In this document: positions 17,599-26,318 of the stretch, in pieces
Numbering within the stretch: the stretch's first letter is position 1
Layout of the letters: every line of letters starts with the position of its first letter
Origin: an uncultured Alphaproteobacteria bacterium
Lineage (GTDB): Bacteria; Pseudomonadota; Alphaproteobacteria; UBA8366; GCA-2717185
Assembly (NCBI GenBank): GCA_943788635.1
Contig: CALSRA010000035.1
Coordinates: forward strand, 1-64,000
Direction of reading: 5' to 3'
Length of the DNA stretch: 64,000 bases
Program-made: the position numbers and the translations under genes
The notes under the pieces: model-generated
What the model was told of the DNA's origin: nothing
Database searches by the model: none
Seen by the model: only the letters and a program-made list of their open reading frames with translations

Positions 17599-18251
17599 CT
17601 AACTGTCCCGCCCATCAACGCAACATTTCCATGCAAGTGCAGAACCTGCATGGCCAATCCCGCATCCGCGAACCACGCGCCGTATTCCGCTAAACTGGCC
17701 GGTCGGTTATCGGTGCCGAGATCCGTCAGATACGCGTCGTAATCCGGCGCGCTGCGCATCGCGGATCCATATGTCCGTTCGATCCTCGCCCAGATATCGC
17801 CCTGTAGCGGGAACAATCCCGGTTCGGTCAGCCGCAGCCGGTCGTACAACAGAAAATACCCGCCTGATGCCAGGTTCTTCGCCACCCACTGGATAACCGA
17901 CTGTTTTGCCGTGTCCGGCAAATCGTGAAATGTCAGCGCCGTATAAATCACGCGGTACGGCCCGCCGGGCGGGTTGATCTGCCCGATTTTTTCCAGGTCC
18001 CCCCCGACCCCCGAAAAGGTCCCGGCATAACCCGCGAGATTTGTTTCTGCGGCGGCAAGCGCGTCCCCGTTTCTGTCGACCCCCGTGATCGACAGGCCTG
18101 GTTGTTTCTCCAGGATCAGATGCGCGACATATCCGACGCCACAGCCAAGATCGAGGATATCGTCACCTTTCCCGGAACGGGCGGCAACAATACTTGCCAG
18201 AATATCCAACTGCTCGGCCCGGGTCGGATGGCGTTGTACGGGATCGTCCAA
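17595..18251 (-). CDS. class I SAM-dependent methyltransferase
   Basis: A 218-residue Rossmann-fold methyltransferase: the SAM-binding motif I reads ILDLGCGVGYVAHLIL, motif II contains ITGVDRNGDALAAAETNLAG, and an FHDLPDTAKQSVIQWVAKNL stretch with FLLYDRLRL matches motifs post-II/III. The acceptor substrate is unknown. I chose TTG 18251 because a strong GGAGGGG stands five bases upstream; GTG 18299 would add 16 residues unlike the family. It overlaps the thioesterase gene tail to tail by four bases. Confidence 0.85.
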   Translation of the reverse strand: MDDPVQRHPTRAEQLDILASIVAARSGKGDDILDLGCGVGYVAHLILEKQPGLSITGVDRNGDALAAAETNLAGYAGTFSGVGGDLEKIGQINPPGGPYRVIYTALTFHDLPDTAKQSVIQWVAKNLASGGYFLLYDRLRLTEPGLFPLQGDIWARIERTYGSAMRSAPDYDAYLTDLGTDNRPASLAEYGAWFADAGLAMQVLHLHGNVALMGGTVS

Positions 18252-18403
18252 AATTTCCCCTCCAAAGGTAATTATCGCAACCAGTTCACACGGATTCACC
18301 GGATTAGTACGAATTATTATGTTTTTATAGTGAATTTACGTTAACGATTTGGTAAGCGCGTTCAATTTACATTAAGATTCGGACAAGGATACTAATTCAA
18401 CAA

Positions 18404-18431
18404 GATTAGGCAGCTTCATGCTGCACTAATC
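18404..18431 (+). promoter_or_regulatory. stem-loop in the 5' leader of the third DUF2336 gene
   Basis: GATTAGGCAGC (18404-18414), a TTCAT loop, then GCTGCACTAATC (18420-18431) pair over 11 bp with one bulged A. It ends 13 bases before ATG 18445, just ahead of the GGGA ribosome site, and has no T-run, so it looks like a translational control element or an operator rather than a terminator. Confidence 0.45.
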
Positions 18432-18444
18432 TCGGGAATGACCA

Positions 18445-19563
18445 ATGAACAGGATGGCACCTTCCGAATTTGACGGCGAAAAATTGTTCGCGCTTGCGCG
18501 TGACAAAACGCCCGACGCGCAAAAAGCGCTGGCGGAAGCTTTGGGGAAACTGCCTTTTTCCCGCGACGGCTCCATGACCGAACGCGAACGAAGCCTGATG
18601 TTCGATATTCTGGGCCATCTGGTTCACGAGACGGAAATGTCCGTTCGCCGGACCGTCAGTTCATGCCTGGCCGAATTGCCGGATGCGCCTCGTGACCTGA
18701 TCCGACTATTGGCGAACGATAATATTGAAATCGCCTACCCTCTTTTGACCGGCAGCGGCGTGCTGCAGGACGAAGATCTGGTGGAGATTATCCGGCACCG
18801 GACGCAGGAACATCAGCTCGCGGTGTCCATTCGGCAAAACCTCAACGAGGATGTTGCAGAAGCACTGGTTGAAACCGGAAATGAAAGCGTTATCCGGTCG
18901 CTGCTGAAAAACACGGATGCAAAGATTTCCCGCGCGACAATGGAGTACCTGGTAGAGCAATCGCAGCGGGTTGATTCATTTCAGGAACCGATCCTGCGCC
19001 GGCGCGATGTTGACCCGGAACTGGTCAAGCGCATGTTCACCTGGGTGTCCACCGTCCTGCGTCAGGTTATCGTCGACGACTGGGAATTCGACGTTTCCAC
19101 GATTGATGGATTGCTGGAGCGTGCCACTGTCCGCGAGGTTCAGGGTGCGGCTTATGACGCACGGGAACTATCGAAATCCCAGCAACTGGCGAATAACCTT
19201 AAATCTGTCGGCAAGATGACTCCGGAAACCATGCTGAAGGTTCTCCGCGAGGGCGAAGTCGCATTGTTCATCGCCATGTTCACCAAATTTACCGGACTGG
19301 ACGAAACCTTTGTCCGACGCATGCTGTTCGAGCATGACGGCAACGCGCTGGCGATCACCTGCAAGGCAGGCGGTATCGGTAAGGCGATATTTGCATCGAT
19401 ATTCGCGCTCACCCGGCAAGGACGGAAGCTGACGGAAGAAGAAATCTCCAAGGAAACGCGCAAATGCCTGGCGGTCTTCAACAAGACGACCCAGGATTCA
19501 GCAATGGATACCGTTCGACGATGGCAGGCCAACAGTGCGTCGCCTCTGGCCCGTAACAGCTAG
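18445..19563 (+). CDS. DUF2336 family protein (copy 3)
   Basis: A 372-residue DUF2336 protein, nearer to copy 1 than copy 2: RDLIRLLANDNIEIAYPLL, DLVEIIRHRTQEHQLAVSIR, EALVETGNESVIRSLLKNTD, QEPILRRRDVDPELVKRMFT and the C-terminal MDTVRRWQAN. No membrane helix is seen and function is unknown. ATG 18445 follows GGGA by seven bases. It lies 12 bp before the PAS-LuxR gene and shares its transcript, which hints at a signalling role for this DUF2336 copy. A stem-loop precedes its ribosome site. Confidence 0.87.
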   Translation: MNRMAPSEFDGEKLFALARDKTPDAQKALAEALGKLPFSRDGSMTERERSLMFDILGHLVHETEMSVRRTVSSCLAELPDAPRDLIRLLANDNIEIAYPLLTGSGVLQDEDLVEIIRHRTQEHQLAVSIRQNLNEDVAEALVETGNESVIRSLLKNTDAKISRATMEYLVEQSQRVDSFQEPILRRRDVDPELVKRMFTWVSTVLRQVIVDDWEFDVSTIDGLLERATVREVQGAAYDARELSKSQQLANNLKSVGKMTPETMLKVLREGEVALFIAMFTKFTGLDETFVRRMLFEHDGNALAITCKAGGIGKAIFASIFALTRQGRKLTEEEISKETRKCLAVFNKTTQDSAMDTVRRWQANSASPLARNS

Positions 19564-19575
19564 AAGGCGGGAAAT

Positions 19576-21117
19576 ATGCCGGACGCGCCACGCGAACAGA
19601 AAGTTGTCGGATTAAATCGTCCTGTTGACGACAAGGAAATCGCTGCGATTGCCGTCGGCAAGGCGGCAGCGGCAGAACACCGGCTGTACAACCTGTCACG
19701 GCTGGTATCGGCCTGGATTTGGGAAACCGATGCCGAATTCCGGCTGACCAATGTCTCCTACCGCGTCTTCGACATTCTGGGCATTCATCCGCAGGAGCTG
19801 ATCGGACGCAGACTTGGCGAAATCGGCGCATTCATAACGCTGGAAGACTTTCCCGAAGGCGGCGAAAGCCAATCCACCTTCCGCGATGTTTTCTTTTAAG
19901 CCGCTGCCCGGGATGGCCAGAAACACCTGTTCCTTGTCAGCGGCCTGCCCGTCTACGATCAGGATTCAGGCGATTTCCAGGGCATGCAGGGAATTGCCGA
20001 AGACGTGACCCGCCACCCCCGCGCCGACGCGGAATTCGAAAAACTGTTCGCCGCGCTGGAAGACAGCCTGATCATGGTCATGATCGCCAACTCCGAAGGC
20101 GAAATCGAATACGCGAACACAAAATTCCAGGAAGCCACCGGCTATAATCTGGATGAACTGAAACAAATCGCCCCGGAATCTCTCGTCGAGATTGCGAAAG
20201 ACAAAAATGACGCGCGATGGGAAACGCTGCGCGACGGCACTGAATGGCGCGGCGAATCCCATTATCGGCGCAAGAACGGCGCACTGTTCCCCGTGATAGA
20301 GACAATTTCGCCGATACCGGCAATTGATGGCGGCGTCGACCGGATTTTATGGGTCGTCGAGGATGAAACAGCCCAGCGGGTATACCGAAAGCACCTTTCT
20401 ACACGAGCGGATCCGGGGCTGTTTACCGACATGCCGAGCCGAATCCGCAATGCTGTCTTCCTTGTCCTGTCCAGCGACAACTCCCTGATCACCAAATTGC
20501 AGATGGAAAACCTCGCGCTTGGCGACGCCATGAACCGGTTACCAATCGGAGTCATCGTCGTTGACGCCTTCAGCCGCCCGCTACGCATGAACCGCTCCGC
20601 GCGCGCGATCATCGAAACGGATGATGGGCTGGCCTTGGGAAGGGATGGATTGCACGGTACGGTGGACGGTCAGGCTGTCAGAATGCGCGATATAATCTGG
20701 CGAACCGGACGCGCCGCCAGCTCGAAAAAGAAAACTGACAGCAGCGGCGCAATCGCACTTGAGCGGCCATCGGGTTATCGGCCGCTCTCTGTCGTCGTCA
20801 CGCCGTTGCGTACCGAGTCACACTATTTCGACAAGGACCGGCCCGCAGCGCTGATCTTTGTCAGCGATCCGGAAACACATCCGGACATAGACGAAAACCG
20901 GTTGAGCAGCCTGTATGGCCTAACGCGGGCGGAAGCCCGCCTCGCCGCTTTGCTGGCACAGGATCTCAGCCTTGCCGACGCTGCCGACGAACTGGACGTC
21001 AGCCAGCATACCGTCCGGACCCACGTCAAACGTATCTTCTCAAAAACGACAACCGAGCGGCAGTCTGGTCTGATCCGGTTACTGCTCAGCGGGCCCGAAC
21101 AAATCAGCCACGAATAA
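19576..21117 (+). pseudogene. PAS-PAS-LuxR type regulator interrupted by an in-frame TAA
   Basis: One frame runs from ATG 19576 to TAA 21115 apart from a TAA at 19897-19899. Before the stop lies a first PAS domain (LYNLSRLVSAWIWETDAEFR, then RVFDILGIHPQELIGRRLGE). After it the same domain continues with DGQKHLFLVSGLPVYDQDSG, followed by a second PAS (MVMIANSEGEIEYANTKFQE ... GYNLDELK), a linker, and a LuxR helix-turn-helix (DELDVSQHTVRTHVKRIFSK) at the end. A single G-to-T change of GAA would explain the stop. The C-terminal part could restart at ATG 19984. A sequencing error is equally possible. Intact, it would be a 513-residue sensor-regulator. Confidence 0.8.
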
Positions 21118-21144
21118 TAGCGCCTTCTGCTTGACAGGCATAAG

Positions 21145-21171
21145 CCATGAATGGCTTCCTTTCATTCATGG
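21145..21171. repeat. perfect inverted repeat upstream of amidase operon
   Basis: CCATGAATG (21145-21153) and CATTCATGG (21163-21171) are perfect 9-bp inverted arms around a 9-base loop. The repeat lies 28 bp after the interrupted regulator gene and 28 bp before the small AtzG-like gene, so it may be the operator of the amidase operon or a terminator stem; there is no T-run. Confidence 0.45.
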
Positions 21172-21198
21172 ATGAACAGCAACGTCAGGCGCCTATTG

Positions 21199-21399
21199 AT
21201 GAGCAATCAGGATAATCTTGATCCCCAAGCCATGGCACGTGCCTTTGGGCTGGACCGTCTGGCGGAAAATTTCCCAGAAGACATCGAACATTCGGCAACG
21301 TTCTCGAAGTCGCTTGCCGATGGTCTTCCGAGCGACCTGACCCCTGCGGAGGAACCAGCGCATGTCTTTCGTTGCACGCAGCCGGACACCGCAGAATGA
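21199..21399 (+). CDS. small AtzG/DUF4089-like amidase partner
   Basis: A 66-residue acidic peptide read from ATG 21199 (MSNQDNLDPQAMARAFGLDR), ending in EEPAHVFRC. Its stop overlaps the amidase start in ATGA (21396-21399), so translation is coupled. The layout LGL-x-LAE-x-FPED near the start and EPAHVF near the end resembles AtzG-like (DUF4089) proteins, small GatC-like subunits that bind the AtzE-type amidase in 1-carboxybiuret hydrolase. The assignment rests on position, size and these short matches, so it is an inference. An upstream in-frame ATG at 21151 exists but falls within an inverted repeat. Confidence 0.6.
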   Translation: MSNQDNLDPQAMARAFGLDRLAENFPEDIEHSATFSKSLADGLPSDLTPAEEPAHVFRCTQPDTAE

Positions 21400-22790
21400 C
21401 GGAGTTCGCCACGCTTAGCATCGCCGCAGCCGCGAAGCTGATCCGCAATCGGGATATTTCGCCGATCGAATACACACAGGCGCTGCTCGACCGGGTCAGC
21501 GCCCATGACGCAAAGATAAACGCCTTCATCCGCATCATGCCGGAAGAAGCGCTGGCGGAAGCCAGAACCGCAGAAACGGAGATTGCCGCCGGAAACTGGC
21601 GCGGACCGCTGCACGGCGTTCCCTATGCCCTTAAGGACATCGTTGATGTCGACGGTGTCCCGACAACCTGCCATTCCAAAATAATGGCCGACAATGTCGC
21701 CACGGCGGATGCAGAAGTCACCCGACGGCTGAAAGCGGCAGGCGGCGTCCTGATCGGCAAGACATCGACACATGAATTCGCCATCGGCGGCCCCTCCTTC
21801 GACCTGCCATGGCCACCCGCGCGAAATCCCTGGAATCCAGATCATTTCACTGGCGGTTCCTCAAGTGGGTCCGGCGCGGCGCTTGCCGCCGGCTTCGTCC
21901 CCGCGGCAATCGGTACCGATACCGGCGGTTCGGTCCGAAATCCGGCCTCGTTCTGCGGTATCGTTGGAATGAAAGCCACCTACGGCAGGGTCAGCCGGCG
22001 CGGTGTCTTTCCACTGTCCTTCTCACTGGATCACGTCGGGCCAATGACCCGCGGCGTGGAAGACAACGCCATCATGATGAATGCCATCGCAGGGCATGAC
22101 GCCGCCGACCCAGGCAGTGCGCCCGTTGAATCGCTGGATTTCACGTCCCTGTTGGGGCGGGATATCCAGGGCATGCGCATCGGCGTCATCCGTCATTTCT
22201 ACAACCGGGATCACGTCGCCGACCCGGAGATGGGACAGGGAATAGAGCGGGCAATTGATGTCTTGCGCGGACTTGGCGCGGAGATCAGCGAGATCGAACT
22301 TTCGCCCCTGCGGGAATATGCGGCAGCCAACCGGGTAATCCTGTTGTCCGAGGCCTTTGCAATTCATGAAAAATGGTTCAAGGAGCGGCCCCAGGATTAT
22401 GGCGAACTGGCCCGCAAGCGAATTATCGGCGGCGCATTTATCCGCGCTGCAGACTATGTGAATGCGACCCGGACCAAGACGCGACTGGTCGCGGAACTCG
22501 CCGACAAAATGCGGGACATCGATGTCGCCGTCACGGCGTCGAGCATGGATCCGCCGAACCGGCTCGACGATCCGGATGGGCTGGAAGCCAACTATGGGCG
22601 GCAGGCGCGCGCGCCGTTCAATCTGACCGGTGTCCCCGCCATCGCCGTGCCGACCGGCCTGTCCAATTCCGGCTTGCCACTTTCAATGCAAATCGTCGGC
22701 AAACCATTCGACGAGGCCAGAGTCTATCAGGTCGCCCATGCCTATGAGCAGGCGACGGGATTCGGCGCACAAATTCCGAACCTCGACTGA
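21396..22790 (+). CDS. amidase-signature family enzyme (AtzE/GatA-like)
   Basis: The 464-residue protein has the full Ser-cisSer-Lys triad: Lys80 in GVPYALKDIVD, Ser155 in the FTGGSSSGSG glycine/serine run, and Ser179 in TDTGGSVRNPASFCG. The spacing of 24 between the two serines is that of the family. It hydrolyses an amide or carbamoyl group in the cytosol; with the small coupled protein before it, an AtzE-like subunit is the best guess, but the substrate is unknown. ATG 21396 (MTEFATLSIAAAAK) overlaps the small gene. A second, different amidase follows 14 bp downstream. Confidence 0.9.
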   Translation: MTEFATLSIAAAAKLIRNRDISPIEYTQALLDRVSAHDAKINAFIRIMPEEALAEARTAETEIAAGNWRGPLHGVPYALKDIVDVDGVPTTCHSKIMADNVATADAEVTRRLKAAGGVLIGKTSTHEFAIGGPSFDLPWPPARNPWNPDHFTGGSSSGSGAALAAGFVPAAIGTDTGGSVRNPASFCGIVGMKATYGRVSRRGVFPLSFSLDHVGPMTRGVEDNAIMMNAIAGHDAADPGSAPVESLDFTSLLGRDIQGMRIGVIRHFYNRDHVADPEMGQGIERAIDVLRGLGAEISEIELSPLREYAAANRVILLSEAFAIHEKWFKERPQDYGELARKRIIGGAFIRAADYVNATRTKTRLVAELADKMRDIDVAVTASSMDPPNRLDDPDGLEANYGRQARAPFNLTGVPAIAVPTGLSNSGLPLSMQIVGKPFDEARVYQVAHAYEQATGFGAQIPNLD

Positions 22791-22804
22791 GGAAGAATCC
22801 GTTC

Positions 22805-24211
22805 ATGCCCGAAACGCTCCAACAATCGCTTGTCGACATCGCATCAGATTTGCGCAGCGGCAAGGTCACCGCAACCGCCCTGGCAGAAGAAGCAAACGCC
22901 AATAATCAGTCGCGCGGGCCAGTACTTGGCGCCTACAAGACCCGTGACCCGGAACGATTTTTAGCCGAAGCGCGCGCCGCAGATGCGGCCTTCGCCGCCG
23001 GGCTTGATTTTGGCCCTCTGCAGGGCATCCCGGTTTCCGTGAAAGACCTGTACGGAGTCTCAGGCTATCCGACCTTTGCCGGCACCCCCACTGCACTGCC
23101 GGAAAAATGGACAACTGAAGGCCCGGTGGTCCGCACCCTTCGCCAATCGCTTGCCCCGGTCTCGGGCAAGACACACACCGTTGAGTTTGCCTTCGGCGGG
23201 CTGGGAACCAACGCCCATTGGGGAACCCCGCGCAATCCATGGGATGATCAGGGACACCGCGTCCCAGGCGGTTCCAGTGCCGGGGCCGGGGTCAGCCTGT
23301 GTGAGCAATCAGCCCTTATCGCGCTGGGTAGCGATACAGCCGGCTCCGTTCGCGTACCAGCCAGCTTCACCGGCGTTGTCGGTGTGAAAACGAGCTTCGG
23401 ACGATGGTCTGTCGGCGGCGTCGTTCCCCTCAGCCCCAGCCTTGATACGACAGGCCTGCTCGCGCGGACAGTTGCCGATGCGATTCTGGCTTTCGCCGTG
23501 ATTGATCCGGAAACCAGTGTTACACCAGCAGCATTGTTGGCCGGCCTGGGTGAACTCGACGTCGCCGGCATCCGAATTGGCATTTGCACGCGTCATTTTG
23601 AGGAATGCAGCCCCGGCGTTGCGGAAGCTGTCCAGACTGCCTTGCGGGAACTGGCTGCCGCCGGTGCGGAAATTGTCGATATTGACTTGCCCGAAGTCAC
23701 AGAAGCCGAAGCGTTATTCTTACGTGGTGGCCTTGCCGCCCCGGAATTCGCCGCATTCATCAACAATGATATGGCCGAATGCAAGGCGACGCTGGACCCC
23801 AATGTTGCCGGTCGTTTCGACAGCATGGAAGCAATTACCGCGATTGAGTATCTGAAACGCCGCGACCAGCTGATGCATCTGTCCGCTTCCATCGATGACA
23901 CCATGGCCGACATCGACATATTGGTCGGGCCAACCGTCCCGATTACCCCGCCGCGCCTTGAGGAAATCGCGACCCCGGATAGCTATCGGGCGCACAACCT
24001 GCCTGCGCTGCGCAATACCCAGACGGCAAATTTACTGCAGCTGTCTGCGGTGACAATTCCGGTCGGGCTGGATACCGCCGGGATGCCAGTCGGAATGCAG
24101 ATCATGGCGCCCCTGAATGAAGACGAGCGGGCGCTTGCAGTGGCCCTGTCCTTCGAGCGAACACTCGGTACCGGTCGCGAACGTCTGGGCGTGGCGAATC
24201 TATGTCGCTGA
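22805..24211 (+). CDS. second amidase-signature family enzyme
   Basis: The 468-residue protein also has the complete triad: Lys80 in GIPVSVKDLYGV, Ser157 in VPGGSSAGAGVS, and Ser181 in SDTAGSVRVPASFTG. It is only distantly similar to the preceding amidase, so this is not a recent duplication; two distinct amidases probably act on related substrates or on successive steps. Together with the dihydropyrimidinase 4 kb upstream one may imagine cyclic amide or ureide breakdown, but this is inference. It ends the operon; 172 AT-rich bp follow. Confidence 0.9.
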   Translation: MPETLQQSLVDIASDLRSGKVTATALAEEANANNQSRGPVLGAYKTRDPERFLAEARAADAAFAAGLDFGPLQGIPVSVKDLYGVSGYPTFAGTPTALPEKWTTEGPVVRTLRQSLAPVSGKTHTVEFAFGGLGTNAHWGTPRNPWDDQGHRVPGGSSAGAGVSLCEQSALIALGSDTAGSVRVPASFTGVVGVKTSFGRWSVGGVVPLSPSLDTTGLLARTVADAILAFAVIDPETSVTPAALLAGLGELDVAGIRIGICTRHFEECSPGVAEAVQTALRELAAAGAEIVDIDLPEVTEAEALFLRGGLAAPEFAAFINNDMAECKATLDPNVAGRFDSMEAITAIEYLKRRDQLMHLSASIDDTMADIDILVGPTVPITPPRLEEIATPDSYRAHNLPALRNTQTANLLQLSAVTIPVGLDTAGMPVGMQIMAPLNEDERALAVALSFERTLGTGRERLGVANLCR

Positions 24212-24383
24212 TATGGTTAATTATTTAGTACTTTCTGATTTTACAGATTCAGACTGAAAAATACTATCGAACAGCGCGAATTACGGAACCAGATACCGCA
24301 CAACGTCCGTCGCATTAAATTCTGTTTAATCCCTCTTTGCTACCATCCCATGGAATCGGGAAGAAGGCATTGAGGCATTTTTA

Positions 24384-25220
24384 GTGCAAGATACAGACAC
24401 CCCTCTTACAAGCGTAAAATTCGAGCAGAAGTTCTTCACATCTGTGGAAGGCTCGTATTTTCGCAAATCTCCGATGACGGAAGAGCCTGTCTTCATTCTC
24501 AACCTCGGTGGTGAGGAAGTAACGCTGCCCATCCGCGGAATCTGCCGGGAATTCAGCATCGAAGAAGATACGCCCGATTATCAGATGCTGGAACTGGTCG
24601 CCGCAGGGTTGGATTACGTAAAGATCCTGATGCCGGGTGACGACTTCCCCAAGGAACTGCTCACGGGCGAAGCCTCGTGGGAAGTAACCGAAGAACACAA
24701 AGCCGTCGCCAGGCAGCGGATCTGTATGCAACTGGTCTCCTGGGTTTCCGGTGACGAAAACCTGATCACGGATCCCCAGCAATTGATTCAGATCGCCGAT
24801 GACCCGGTTATGAAGGAAAAGATCAACAAGGCTTTTGACGAGGCCGCATCGGCGCTGGAAAGCCCGAATGCCAATAAGGAAATGGTCATCGACCTCATCG
24901 AGGAACTCGCTGCGGAGTTGGCCTATATCGAAACCCTTCGCGATCAGTTCCGTAGCGTCTTGTCTATGGAATCAAAGATCAAGCGCGTGCGCCATGCGGC
25001 CGCCAAACAACGCAGCCTGCTGGACAACGCAACATCGGTTTCCAAATTGATTTCAGTAGCCTCAACCGAATTCGAAGCAGAGTTCGACATGGCCGACGGT
25101 CAGACGGGCGAAATTATCAGCGTGCTCAAGAACATTCATTCCCAGAAGGAATACATTCGCGGCGTCCGGGATTCGCTGTACCGACGCATGGTCGCGTGGG
25201 ATGACCTTCTACGCTCCTAG
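24384..25220 (+). CDS. conserved protein of unknown function, probably truncated by a TAG
   Basis: The 278-residue soluble protein starts at GTG 24384, with GAGG eight bases before. An N-terminal beta-rich part (EEPVFILNLGGEEVTLPIRG) is followed by long helices (IDLIEELAAELAYIETLRDQ, likely coiled coil). It ends at TAG 25218, but the frame stays open for 51 more codons to TAG 25374. These encode protein-like sequence such as LMRDTYRFLAPRYMQTDDWL. Changing the TAG to TGG (Trp) would restore a ~330-residue protein. I do not recognise a function. It is convergent with ftsY. Confidence 0.72.
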   Translation: MQDTDTPLTSVKFEQKFFTSVEGSYFRKSPMTEEPVFILNLGGEEVTLPIRGICREFSIEEDTPDYQMLELVAAGLDYVKILMPGDDFPKELLTGEASWEVTEEHKAVARQRICMQLVSWVSGDENLITDPQQLIQIADDPVMKEKINKAFDEAASALESPNANKEMVIDLIEELAAELAYIETLRDQFRSVLSMESKIKRVRHAAAKQRSLLDNATSVSKLISVASTEFEAEFDMADGQTGEIISVLKNIHSQKEYIRGVRDSLYRRMVAWDDLLRS

Positions 25221-25376
25221 GACCGGCAATCCGGCATCATTTCAAGCGACACTGCCGACCTGATGCGCGACACCTACCGGTTCCTGGCCCCGCGATATAT
25301 GCAGACTGATGACTGGCTGTTGAATACCCAGTCACAGGCGACGGTAGAAGTGGAGGAAAAGGGCACTCACTGGTAG
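25221..25376 (+). other. in-frame continuation of the preceding gene beyond its TAG
   Basis: In the frame of the preceding gene these 51 codons read DRQSGIISSDTADL, then MRDTYRFLAPRYMQTDDWLL, then a polar tail ending GTHW. The aromatic, well-ordered sequence looks coding rather than random. It is annotated separately because normal translation would stop at 25218. ATG 25263 could start a 37-residue piece, but no ribosome site is seen. Confidence 0.55.
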
Positions 25377-25385
25377 GCAGCAAGT

Positions 25386-26318
25386 CTAGCCCCTGTCATC
25401 GACCCCCATGAGGTCACGAGCATATGCCTGCGCCGTAAAAGGACGCAGGTCATCCGCCCCTTCCCCCACGCCGATGGCATGAACAGGCAATTTGAACTTT
25501 TCTGCAAGCGCGACCAGCACACCGCCTTTTGCCGACCCGTCCAGCTTGGTCACCACCAAGCCGGTAACCGCGACCATATCGCGAAATATTTCGACCTGGC
25601 TGTGCGCGTTCTGACCAACCGTTGCATCCAGCACGAGAACGCAGTCATGCGGCGCTTCGGCATCGAGTTTCTTGATCACCCGGCTGATTTTTTCCAATCC
25701 GGCCATCAGGTCCGTGCGGTTTTGCAATCGTCCGGCAGTATCAATCAACAGGATGTCCGCGCCTTCAGCCTGCGCCGCCTGAACCGCATCATAGGCCAGA
25801 CCGGCAGCATCAGCGTCCTGCTTGCCGGAAATCACCCGGCATCCCGTCCGTTCGCCCCAAATCTGTAATTGCGAAACGGCTGCGGCACGGAAGGTATCCC
25901 CCGCCGCAAGCATGACATTGTACCCTTCGCCTTTGTATTGCTGTGCCAATTTTCCAATCGTCGTCGTCTTGCCGCTACCATTGACGCCAACGACAAGCAC
26001 GACATGCGGTTTTCGGCTGCTGTCGATATTCAATGGGAATGCGATCGGTTCAAGAATTTCGGCAATATCATCCGCCAGTGCGGCCCGGACTTCCTCCTCG
26101 CTGATTTCCTTGTCGAAACGGGTCGACGCGAGATGGGCCGTCAATTTCGCCGCCGTCGCCGGCCCCAGATCAGCCGTGATCAGCAATTCCTCCAGTTCCT
26201 CCAGCGCTGCTGCATCGAGTTTGCGCTTCGTGAAGATGCCTGAAATACCGCCGACCAGCTTCGAGGACGATTTCGACAGCCCGGCCTTAAGACGCCCAAG
26301 CCACGTTGCTCCACTCAT
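25386..26318 (-). CDS. ftsY: signal recognition particle receptor FtsY
   Basis: The 310-residue GTPase has the NG domain pair: a helical N part (LEELEELLITADLGPATAAK), the P-loop GVNGSGKTTT at 111-120, DTFRAAAVSQL, the DTAGRLQNRTDLM switch, and the TKLDGSAKGG guanine-binding motif. The acidic A domain typical of E. coli is absent; only a short basic N terminus precedes the N domain, as in many alphaproteobacteria. It docks the SRP-ribosome complex at the inner membrane. It overlaps mtaB by four bases and belongs to a dapF-mtaB-ftsY operon. Its partner Ffh is coded 2.3 kb away on the other strand. Confidence 0.96.
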   Translation of the reverse strand: MSGATWLGRLKAGLSKSSSKLVGGISGIFTKRKLDAAALEELEELLITADLGPATAAKLTAHLASTRFDKEISEEEVRAALADDIAEILEPIAFPLNIDSSRKPHVVLVVGVNGSGKTTTIGKLAQQYKGEGYNVMLAAGDTFRAAAVSQLQIWGERTGCRVISGKQDADAAGLAYDAVQAAQAEGADILLIDTAGRLQNRTDLMAGLEKISRVIKKLDAEAPHDCVLVLDATVGQNAHSQVEIFRDMVAVTGLVVTKLDGSAKGGVLVALAEKFKLPVHAIGVGEGADDLRPFTAQAYARDLMGVDDRG

